A model generated the notes under the pieces. It was not told the origin of the DNA. It was given only the letters and a program-made list of their open reading frames with translations, and did no database searches. DNA of 64,000 bases, from positions 451,489 to 515,488 of the forward strand of contig NW_003106597.1 of assembly GCF_000003605.2 (NCBI RefSeq). The letters are read 5' to 3'. Shown here piece after piece: positions 48,936-57,975 of this stretch. A program made the translations under genes and the position numbers. The stretch comes from Saccoglossus kowalevskii (lineage: Eukaryota; Hemichordata; Enteropneusta; Harrimaniidae). Each line of letters starts with the position of its first letter. Positions within the stretch are counted from its first letter, which is position 1.

Positions 48936-49430
48936 TGCATTTTGAGAAATTTTTCTGTCATCGCCACATTGTTTCAAACACCAAAACAGCAACATTGCCA
49001 GCTAAGTTGCTTACTGGTTTGCTAAGCAGGCTTGGCGATCATTACACGATTAGAACAAGTTGAGTCAATCCTCCTCTACAGAAGACGACAAACTAATAAT
49101 GGGTGACTCAGACACATCAGAATATAAATAGAAGATCACAATGCGATTAGTTTTCAATATATTTTATTCAATCTTATACATTTCAATATGGTAAATGTCA
49201 AATTTATGTATTTGCACAGTATGAAATGCCTGGACACAGGCGATGGTGTATCTGGTGCGTGTCATTCAAGCGGAACGTGCACTCTCTTGAAAGTGGTTTT
49301 AACTAACCAGTTCTAATCATTAACTATCTTGAGACATTAATAACAATCCAGTCAGCAACTTAGCTGGCAATGTCACTGTTTTGGTGTTCAAAAGAATATG
49401 GCGATGACTATAATGCAAGTTATTGAGTCC
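48936..49430. repeat. long inverted repeat (arms about 75-85 bp, about 330-bp spacer)
   Basis: Left arm around 48936-49020 (GTCATCGCCACATTGTTTC, CACCAAAACAGCAACATTG, CCAGCTAAGTTGC). The right arm around 49350-49430 is its reverse complement with a few mismatches (GCAACTTAGCTGGCAATG, TTTTGGTGTTCAAAAGAATA, GGCGATGAC). The spacer has no transposase. It may be a foldback element or an inverted local duplication. Confidence 0.75.
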
Positions 49431-51256
49431 GTGAAAGAAACTGGTTCTTGCTCATCTTTGACTGTTTTTAGTAGTGTCCTTGCTCATTCATGAAGCGTTT
49501 TCGGATAGGTGTACACGTTTTTTGGTTGCAGCAAAAAACCTTGCTCATTACTGTTTCCCTGAACATTTCCAAACACTCGCGCTACGTTCAATTGACACGC
49601 ACCAGTGCATCTTGTCAGTCACTATGTACAAATATGATTCCAGATAAAATGCACCATACCCTTTCTTTCTGAAGGAATATGCTATAAGAGTCCTAGACCC
49701 TTTATTATTCCTCCAGTGAATGCAGTACACAGAGTTAGAGTTCTTCCTCAATGTCCAAACTGCCGGAGTCCAGATCAAACAGAAGACAGAACTAGGCATT
49801 TAGTGTACTAGAATATAATAAAGACCAGAAATGAAGCATTCTCGGATTGACCCACAAGCTCTGTATTTGATTTTAAGACTGATAGATGTTTTTTTCCCAA
49901 ATTTTTGAAACATTAAGTTAGACCACTTAAAAATCACTCAAAGCCAAATTAGGATTTTTGACTGTTGTCCATCTTGAACTTTCCAGGTATAATGTACATG
50001 TACCACCTTACCCTCTCTACAACTTCCAGGGATGAACGGGTTGCAAAACCTGGCAACTGAACAATGCTTTTGACTGCCAGATGTTATTTCTACAGTAAAG
50101 CTAAACTAAACAGCGCCCTCTATGTCAAATCCAGCATACCTGGAGTTTTTTTTTTATGAAAATATAAATAGCACCCTCTACGCCAACCTTCAATATCCCT
50201 GATGTTTTTTTAGTTACAACAAAACAGCAACAAAATATTGAAAAATTTGATCTTTAATAATTTACACAATAAGTTAGAATGAACATTTCGAGTTTTATTG
50301 ACATGATCAGAAATAACCGTGAAAAAAAAAAATATTTGATACTGTATGTTAATCAGGAAATAAAAGATTTTTCTTGCAGCACCCAACTTACTATTCTTTT
50401 GTAGAAATGACAAGCCAATACACATGCACTGATTGTTTTAGTATTCACAATAATCTATGCAAATATGAATGTTGAGTGTACTGCAAAAGTTTAGTTTACA
50501 ATAAAATCATAATCAAATTTCTCCATCAACACACAGTAATATTATATTAAAAAACACATTTTTGTGTATATCAGATCTTTAGTCAACAGAAAGAAAATCA
50601 CTCTCATCTTACATTTGCCAAGTTTTTTTGTCTGGGAGTATTATGTTGATAGCCGTCACTTTCCCTTTAAGCTCATCTCGAACTGAAGCACATATAAACA
50701 CCAAGAATTTACACACGTTATAAATATGCCTAATTTTGCTCATAGAATATCAGTAATGTTTGTTAGTGCACTATTTGAGCAAATACAATTCCTTTATTTT
50801 AGTCAAACATACCCTTTTAATTTGCCACTAGTTTCAGGCTTTCTCGTTGCTAGATTATCACGCAAAAATCAGTCTTGATATTGCAATTAAGGGAGGGATG
50901 AAGGAATTTCAGTTGAGTACCAAACATGACAATTTTTTTTTTATTGCAAGCATCCAATTAGCCTTTGAAAGATTACAAAATGTTCATGATTATGGTCAAT
51001 TCAACCATGTTTGATAATGTAAAAAACTGATAACTTGTTTGCATAAAATTGCATAGTAACAAATTGCCTATTGACACTATTATATATTATTTATAAATAC
51101 TATATGGTGTAGCTCAACCAAATATTAATGTTTACATAAGTGTTTTTGAAGACCTGCTGAAAAAGCCTGGTGCACATTTTAAATTGCATAAAAATTTGTT
51201 GGAAACGTTCAAGGCTAGTTATAATGATAATGTACTAGTTACAACCATATGTGGTA
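49431..51256. other. gene-free spacer
   Basis: Two related units of about 62 bp at 50108 and 50168 share GC(G/A)CCCTCTA and GATGTTTTTTT or GGAGTTTTTTT. Open frames here are short and featureless. Confidence 0.5.
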
Positions 51257-51463
51257 CTGTAAAATGACTAATTTTCACTGGGTTTAAATTTCACTGATTT
51301 ACCATTTCAGGCATATTCAGTGGGTTTTAAATTCACGGTTTCGTCATTTAGATAATGTGTTCTATGCTAAATTTTACATATTCACTGGGTTTTAATTTAG
51401 CGCATTTTCCAGTCAGCGAAATAAGCAAAATTAAAACCCAGTGAATAATTACCCCCTTTACAG
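51257..51463 (+). repeat. MITE family T2, copy 2 (TA-flanked)
   Basis: A 207-bp element starting CTGTAAAATGACTAATTTTC and ending GTGAATAATTACCCCCTTTA+CAG, with TA on both sides. It is the reverse complement of the copy at 32966-33173 across its length, including TAGATAATGTGTTCTATGCT. Non-coding. Confidence 0.88.
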
Positions 51464-51588
51464 TATGATGATTGGAGGTATTGCAAAGAGCATATGCTGT
51501 ACTTGTGTATACAGGTAAAAATACCGGGTAGAAAAAAATAATACAATGGTAGAACCATGAACACATACATTTCTGACATTAGAGTCCC

Positions 51589-51594
51589 TTTATT
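51589..51594 (-). terminator. candidate poly(A) signal for the minus-strand BH3-like gene
   Basis: AATAAA on the minus strand, about 440 bp past the TAG at 52032. It is the first canonical signal I noticed in that direction. The assignment is by position only. Confidence 0.35.
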
Positions 51595-52031
51595 TGACAA
51601 GTGCAGATAAAAATAACCTTTGAAAAACTAAATTAGCCCAAAGAAAATAGAAAATGATATGATTTGGGTTTTTTTCAAAGTCAGTATCCCTGAACTCTGA
51701 TGCACTTGGTATATCAATGGTCATTTTTAAAACTTATTTACATAATACCATAGTTTTTTCACCCCTCAGATATATCAAAGTTTGATATGGTTATGTACAT
51801 AATTAATTCTCTTGAATGAGCTGCGTGGATAGTTCATTTTGCAGGTGTTTGAGCAAGCAGCAACACTGAACCGAAATGACACATTTTCTGTTACAGCTCA
51901 TACCAACACAGGAGTGTTTGTACCATTGCTTGTTAAGTTGTTTGTTTAAGTTTCAATGCCAACTTTTGAAGAAATTGACATGTGCAGTTTTTTTTATACG
52001 TACACAATCACAGAGCACCATTTCTTTTTGG

Positions 52032-52356
52032 CTATCTCTCTGGATGTTTTCGTGGTGAATCCACAACAGCTGGAGCACGCACACACAATGTAAAAATACT
52101 CATATTGACTTCGTCACCTATTACGCGTAGTTCTAGTCCGGCTCTTCGTGCTCGTTCCATGGCTTGGCTGTTTATACTGTGACCTGAGTGATGTGAAAGG
52201 TGTCTATGTGAAATGTCTATGGTTGGCATATGCGTCATTGTACCAGGAGCTGGTTCCCCAGCACGCAAGTTGACGCCGATATTGTTCACTTTTGTCATCA
52301 TCCTCTCAAAGCTGTATTTCATCAAATCAACAATGGTAACAGAAGGATCATTGAAT
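52032..52356 (-). CDS. candidate BH3-only protein, last exon
   Basis: On the minus strand the acceptor TTTCTTGTTTGCAG is followed by one base completing Arg, then 107 codons and TAG. The peptide begins FNDPSVTIVDLMKYSFERMM, has a His/Ser-rich middle (MPTIDISHRHLSHHSGHS), and contains SQAMERARRAGLELRVIGDE followed by VN (52104-52169). That segment fits the BH3 pattern L-x-x-x-(G/A)-D-E with I before GD and V after E, as in BIM, BAK and MCL1. I find no BH1, BH2 or membrane anchor in this exon or downstream. The tail (23 residues) is short and polar. If the upstream exon is untranslated, the Met in DLMKY could start a protein of about 96 residues, a typical BH3-only size. The wider protein is not one I recognise. 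A cryptic donor (ATGA/GTATTT) after the BH3 could in principle lead to further exons. Confidence 0.6.
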
Positions 52357-53126
52357 CTGCAAACAAGAAATAAGAACAAGACAAGAGAGAGAAACATTAA
52401 TAAAACACAAAAAAAATCCTGGCACAGTCATCAAGTATATTGGAGAAACATTGAGGATCATAAAATATTGCACTAAATAAAACCAGATTCTTGCTAGGTT
52501 TACATCAGGACACATTTACACATCGATTTTTGAGCTGCGATAAAATGCTGTAATGTAGACAAGGTTCTTGTGGCGAGACTTACAAACCATTGTTCTACAT
52601 TAATGCCAAACACAAGATGTGATAGTGTTACCATGGAAACTGGTCCAGTACAGACAGATTAGCCAGGTCGCAGTCATAGAGGAACTGTGGCCAGATTTAA
52701 TTTACAAAATATGCAATTACTCCAACCACAGTTGAGAGACTGTGCTCCAACATGTTAACAGGGTCACGATTATACCACCTTTCAAACATTTTTTTACCGC
52801 ATATGACAGGATTCATCGTGTTTTCATATATGGCATGATTAGGATATCTCTCATCCCCAGACATAAGTAATTACTAGTATACTGATTCGATTTGTTTATG
52901 TCGTAGAGTTATACCCAAATTGTCTACAGTAGATGTGACAACATTAAAACGACGGTGTGTATTTTGTAACATTTATTTTGTCGTTGACACAGCATACGTG
53001 TCCCACTGTTCGACAAATACGTTTGATTAGAGAAATATATTCACATTCCCAGACTAAAACATGTTTTGTTGAACTTCTGTACCTGGTAACAGACAGAATT
53101 ATCAGTGTATTTTTACTCGCACTCAC

Positions 53127-53308
53127 CTTGCGGGAAATTTGACAAGAACCTGTCGAACAGTCCCCTTACGTTTTCCCCTGGCGCTTTCGGGCTTTCCTGC
53201 GAATCTCTTCCTTGTTCCTCTCTGAAAGTCTGTGCTTTTCTGACGTTCTACAACAGCGTTTGACTTTCGACTATTGGGAATTTTGTTAACATAAAAGCTT
53301 CCAGTTTC
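53127..53308 (-). CDS. upstream exon of the candidate BH3-like gene
   Basis: On the minus strand an open frame runs to the donor GCAAG/GTGAGT at 53127 and joins in frame (split Arg) to the exon at 52356, giving RKGTVRQVLVKFPA, R, FNDPSV across the junction. The peptide is basic: RQKSTDFQRGTRKRFAGKPE, then SARGKRKGTVRQVLVKFPA. The frame closes upstream at a TAA (53312-53314) and contains no in-frame ATG. So the exon either begins at an internal acceptor (AACAG at 53309 is the best available but has a weak pyrimidine tract) with the start codon further upstream, or it is 5' UTR. The strong donor and the clean joining support a real exon; the 5' boundary is uncertain. Confidence 0.5.
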
Positions 53309-53670
53309 CTGTTAGTTCGTAGAAATCATTTTCGTTTCGGCGCGGCTCTTGTAAAACCGGTGTATATTTTACCCAATGAGCGAGCGTGTTCAATGCGACG
53401 TCATAGGATTTCAAGACATCTTTCTAAATTTAGTATAATGACGTCATTTGTTAAAATCTCTTTCTGGCCAATCAAATTCGGATATACACACGCGTCCAAA
53501 GCCGACTGGTCACGAATGTTCCCGAACCATTACACCTTCGTTATTTACGTCACAGTTCTTCCGTACGTTTGTTCTGTGTGCGAGTTTACTAGTCATTTAC
53601 GAATTTTGCTGAGTTGTGCCTACATTTGTCGTATCAATTGAACGTCGACCGACCCGTGATCACGACCAAC
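53309..53670. promoter_or_regulatory. putative bidirectional promoter between BH3-like gene and Bcl-2 family gene
   Basis: This roughly 360-bp interval separates the divergent genes and is richer in CpG than its surroundings. It holds a CRE palindrome TGACGTCA (53439-53446) and a second GACGTCAT near 53397. It also has a CCAAT box (GGCCAATCA, 53468) and a perfect heat-shock element (53513-53527). No TATA box stands out. The promoter role is inferred from the divergent layout and motif cluster. Confidence 0.5.
53513..53527 (+). promoter_or_regulatory. heat-shock element (three perfect nGAAn pentamers)
   Basis: CGAAT-GTTCC-CGAAC gives GAA, TTC and GAA at exact 5-bp phasing, the HSF1 trimer consensus. 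It lies 144 bp upstream of the Bcl-2 family start codon. The match is seen directly; regulation by HSF is inferred. Confidence 0.6.
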
Positions 53671-54249
53671 ATGGCTACAGCTTTCCCAAATTCAACGCAG
53701 TTTAGGAGTTCAGCACAGAAGGGAATATTGCAGATTTTCAATAGTTCGTTTGAAAAAAGTCTCCCGCATTCACCGCCCAATGACGAGGCGGGCGAAGAAA
53801 CTGAAATACCTTCACCAGACACGGACAGAACTATAAATTTAGAGGACCAGGCGATCACCAATACCGCCAAACAACTAGCAGAGGACTACATCGACTACAA
53901 GACAAGTAAATGCGCCAAGAAGCCATCGTGTACACATGCAGAGACCCTGAGAAGGGTTGGCGACGAGATCGACGACAAATACAACATCTCTCTGAATGGT
54001 GTGATAAAAAGGTTAGAATTTTCACCGGAAAACGATGGATATTCTGCTTACAGGGCTTGCCTAGATAGTATGTTTGACGAAGGACAAATAAACTGGGGCA
54101 GAATTGCCACAGTATACGTGTTTAGTGGGAGATTAGCCAAACATTGCCAAGAACAAGACACTATAGAATACGTGGATTCTATCAAAGAATACACCACCAA
54201 ATACATCAGTTCCAAATTGTCAAACTGGATAAAAAAACAAGGCGGATGG
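53671..54249 (+). CDS. Mcl1-like: Bcl-2 family protein (Mcl-1-like), exon 1
   Basis: The start ATG (ACCAACATGG, good Kozak context) opens 193 codons ending at the donor GTAGGT. Residues 62-80 (ITNTAKQLAEDYIDYKTSK) form a BH4-like helix. Residues 90-104 (AETLRRVGDEIDDKY) form a BH3 that closely resembles that of MCL1. Residues 133-157 (SMFDEGQINWGRIATVYVFS and GRLAK) form BH1 with the NWGR core. Residues 186-193 (WIKKQGGW) begin BH2. The 50-residue N-terminal region is Ser/Pro/Glu-rich with no PEST run as long as in vertebrate MCL1. The family controls outer mitochondrial membrane permeabilisation. A complete BH1-4 set favours an anti-apoptotic role, but that is inference. Reading beyond 54249 is intron. 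Confidence 0.96.
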
Positions 54250-54816
54250 GTAGGTACACTTCCTCAATATACTTTTTTTTTTGTTCTGCATTTTGAACAG
54301 TCTCGTTTCTATCTTTGTCATAAAAAAACTGTTTTTACCTCCACGAAGAAAAGGAGTTGCCAGTTAATGTTTAGCTCAATCGAATTAGGGTTTGGAAATG
54401 TGTGTGCACATTTTACCCATTTTACCCATGCTCTACGGACGCCATACGGCTATGGTGCTGAACATTTTAATTTATTCCAAATATGGATAAATCTAAATAT
54501 GGATGCTTGGTTCTCTTTGTACGTCCATGTTTGATCATGCAACTAGAACAGGCATCCGTTCTGTTTATAATTCTGAGAATCGTGACTTACTGTTGAACAA
54601 TATGGGCGCAGTTTTAAAAAGTGGGCAGTTGTTTCCATAGCGACTACAAATGAAGGAAACATGATTTATAGTTTTTTCCTTGCGTCATTTAAAAATAGTA
54701 TATATCGAGGATTATGAATATTAATAGATTTTCAAGTAATGTCCTTTTTTGTATGTATTACCTTTAAAATACTACATCACATATTTTTCACGACATATTT
54801 TTTTTGTATTTAATAG
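54250..54816 (+). other. intron of the Bcl-2 family gene (567 bp)
   Basis: GTAGGT to TTTAATAG. It splits BH2 right after the GGW, the position at which the last intron of many animal Bcl-2 family genes lies. The in-frame extension into the intron (about 95 codons) has no BH features. Confidence 0.85.
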
Positions 54817-54939
54817 GACGCTATGAATGAAGCATTCAAAGCGAAAGACTGGACAGAAAAAATTGCATTCAATGGTCTTGTGATGACAGGTGCAGTGCTT
54901 GGTGGATTAGCAGCACTCAGACTTGTGTTGGGGAAATGA
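54817..54939 (+). CDS. Mcl1-like: Bcl-2 family protein, exon 2 (end of BH2 and membrane anchor)
   Basis: Forty codons and TGA. DAMNEAF completes BH2 (GGW-DAMNEAF across the splice). KAKDWTEKI links to a hydrophobic tail FNGLVMTGAVLGGLAALRLV followed by LGK. A single C-terminal membrane segment with a short basic end is typical of tail-anchored Bcl-2 proteins at the outer mitochondrial and ER membranes. Full protein 233 residues, in the range of BCL2 and BCL-XL and shorter than human MCL1. Confidence 0.96.
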   Translation, partial: DAMNEAFKAKDWTEKIAFNGLVMTGAVLGGLAALRLVLGK

Positions 54940-56150
54940 ATACTGGAAATTACCAGAACTGTATATTGTAAAAGAAAAATCGGGGCCCAACAGTATCCTT
55001 CTGAGGCTGCTCTAACTGGTTGTGTTCCAGTAACATTTAAACTATACATAGACACAATCCAGTGCAAAAGGTAGCAATGGTAGGACAGACCATTTTCATA
55101 TGGGTGAAATAGTTGGAACCAACGTCTTCTCTAATATGTGCAATATGTTTGTGGGGCTGATATTTCTGAGAAAGTTGAAAATGTTAAATTCTCAAAATTG
55201 TCACAAGTTTATGTTTACATACTAGTAGTTGGATCAGACTGCCTCCCCTGACAGAAAATGGACTGTCCCAGGTGTTTTTTTAATCCTCAACTGCTTGATG
55301 ATGATTTTGTTCAGTTGTAAGTTCAGAAACTTTTTTGATTATTCTACAGAGCTTGAACTTCAGTATTCCAGACACAAAGGTCGTTCAAGCTCTTAGCAGA
55401 ATAGATTTGTGTCGCGATAGACATCTTCTAGCTCTCATGATCTGACCCACCTGTATTTTTTATGTGACTGGCACATTTTTTGTCAGGTTATTTATTCAGC
55501 ATTATGTTATTTTTGTAGTCGGAAATATGTCCAAAACATCATCATTGTCATACATTTATGTCATGCTGTCCTCTTATTGTAACATAGCTGTTGCCAAATT
55601 TAACACACATTAGTTTAACTTCTATTTTTTTTCATCTGATATGAAATGCAAATGACAATCTGCTTTTGAGTCGCATCATTGTTCACTAGTAGGATAGTGG
55701 CTTAATAATAAGCAATGCAGTAACTGAAATAAAACAACTGCCTATCAATATTCAGGCTTCTGAAGCCTCGGCAACATTTTATGAAAAATAGGCAGGCAAA
55801 ATTGATTGGATTTTTTTTAAACAAAATCTTGTGACCAGCTACATTTAATGTACAAAGTTAACTTTGCATTTACTTTATTATTAGTTTAAATTTCTCGATA
55901 ATTGAGAATTATTCCATTTACATACCTATGTCATTCAGGGAGACTGAAATTGGGAGTGTAGAATATTTAGGATTTGGTTGACAACTGATTTGTTTGTTCC
56001 TTTGTACTGTTTCTGCAGTTTGAATTGTATTGTTTTCAGAGTATTTTTTATATAAAATTTTCTTTAATTGTAACCCTTTGTGCATGTGAGTCTGGTCATA
56101 ACAGCATATAAACCCGGACTGCTCTAGCTCTTATAAATAAAAAAAAAGGT
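54940..56150 (+). other. 3' UTR of the Bcl-2 family gene, two candidate poly(A) signals
   Basis: AATAAA occurs at 55728-55733 and at 56136-56141, the second followed closely by a poly-A tract. Either could end the transcript. No other feature is seen in the interval. Confidence 0.5.
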
Positions 56151-57745
56151 TTCACATTCATAGCGTTATTTGTTTCTTTCACAATTTCATGCAGTATTAC
56201 ATTGCAGGAATGTTTTCATAGCAACTGATGACTCAGCCCGTATGGTGTAGCCGGAGTGCATTTATTGGTAGTTTGGCAACATTCTGTACTGGACAACGAC
56301 CCAATTCATAGCTGGTTAGAGTGTACATTTCAAGCTCAAAGCATTTTCAAAACTAATATAAATTTCAAAAAATTGTGTAATGTGCCTTGACATTGCAAGA
56401 AATGTTATTCTGTATTATACCCAAAGACCATGTCAACTTGCGTTTGGCTGCTGTCCAACTATGTTAACCTAGGCTGGATTGTGATTGGTATTTACCCCAT
56501 GGGAACCTGACCAATACTTGGCACAGGTTCTAAAGATATAAAACATAATGATCAATACCAGGGCATTGTGAAATGTAAAATGATCAACAACAAAAAAATG
56601 GTGAGTGTGTGCTCATTGTTTGAAAGAATGAAACCAACATGAGTTTATTTAAAATTATGACGTAATGTGGCATAAATATCAGTGTAGGTACAGCATTGTG
56701 GATTGTTTTTTTTTGGTGGGGGAAGGTTAATTGAATACAATTGTGCTTTTCGTTATTAATGAATTAAAATACAAGGAACTAAATAAGTTCTGTGGAATTG
56801 CTGCCATGCTTTCAATTAAAAATTATAATCTATTTGTTTGCCAGTAATTTGTTGGCACTGGTCCAGATGTAGGTTGTTATGGAAAGTACATTATTGAAAA
56901 AAAATATTACTGACTGACTGAATTTCCATTCAAGACAAAATGCAGGTGGAACTGAAAGTCGCAATGAAAAAGGTAGTCACATAATGGAATTTTTGTTTGT
57001 ACCTCAATCATCCATGCAAATCAACCCAAACATAGCCTACGCAGGTGATTTCAATTACAGAAGAATGTAGGCAGTGCCTACTCTTTCAATAGGGGTGTTA
57101 GGAATTACATATCTTATGATTTAGAAATTGGTAAAAGAAATAAATTATAGAAAGGAACTGTAAAAATAAAATACTACATGATGTATAGAAAGCAAACGCT
57201 ATAAACATAAAAACACTAGAGGAAGCAAAAAAAATATTGACTACAACAACATTCTCAAAAACCAAATATTTTGTTTTTTTTCTAATGGCCAACTTGCATT
57301 GATTTGAAGAAAAATAAAAAAGATGACCAACAGTAGTTTGGCTAAGCTTAATGAGAGTGTGTTCACCCCATTAAATTGGGTAACTGTAGTTTAAAGTGTC
57401 TAAACGATCATGGATAGTGTGTATCATGATTTGTTTAAGTCCAATGTTATTGGTTTTATCATCCAAATCAAGAAATATGGTCTCCTAATAATACTGCAAT
57501 AGTAATAAAAAAAATAAACAGGTGATATTTCGGCTCAAAAATCCTTCTGCTGATAAATGTCCACGTTTGTTTGAGTCACATGATAAACATGGGATGACGT
57601 TTAAAGCCATGTAAACAATGAACTAAAAATACCATATATGGTAATGACAATAGGTCAGTGACCGACTCTCACATGGTCAAGGTCATATCCTAGATTCAAT
57701 GACTTGTGTGAAATAGTGAAACCAACAGCATGTATGAAAACAATT
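56151..57745. other. gene-free spacer
   Basis: No exon recognised. The minus frame at 57098-57292 is a low-complexity hydrophobic stretch. Confidence 0.5.
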
Positions 57746-57975
57746 AAAGGGGTAACTGTAAATCCCTGGGACTGTGCTGATTAATTACTTGAACCCTACC
57801 TGTTTATATTGGGTGTTATTGTTGGTATTATTTAAAGGGGTAACTGTAAATTCCTGGGACTGTGCTGATTAATTACTTGAACCCTACCTGCTTATATTGG
57901 GTGTTATTGTTGGTATTATTTAAAGGGGTAACTGTAAATCCCTGGGACAGTGCTGATTAATAACTGGAACTCTAC
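57746..57975 (+). repeat. 88-bp tandem repeat, 2.6 copies
   Basis: Units start at 57746, 57834 and 57922 (AAAGGGGTAACTGTAAAT and CCTGGGACTGTGCTGATTAA). The first two are nearly identical over 88 bp, including TTGGGTGTTATTGTTGGTAT. The third diverges after GATTAATAACTGGAAC. Confidence 0.95.

Noticed and set aside
52032-52397. The 121-codon minus frame taken as a single-exon protein starting MFLSLVLFLFLV
   Set aside because: The first 14 codons are the intron's pyrimidine-rich acceptor tract (ending TTTGCAG), which mimics a signal peptide; the exon begins at 52356.
53614-53670. Upstream extension of the Bcl-2 frame to a TTG at 53614
   Set aside because: The ATG at 53671 has a good Kozak context and begins the family-like N-terminus; the extension has no support.
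53634-53870. 78-codon minus-strand frame opposite the Bcl-2 exon
   Set aside because: Antisense shadow of exon 1; no family resemblance.
54250-54534. Read-through of the Bcl-2 exon 1 frame into 95 further codons
   Set aside because: The donor GTAGGT and the exact completion of BH2 (GGW-DAMNEAF) by exon 2 show this is intron.
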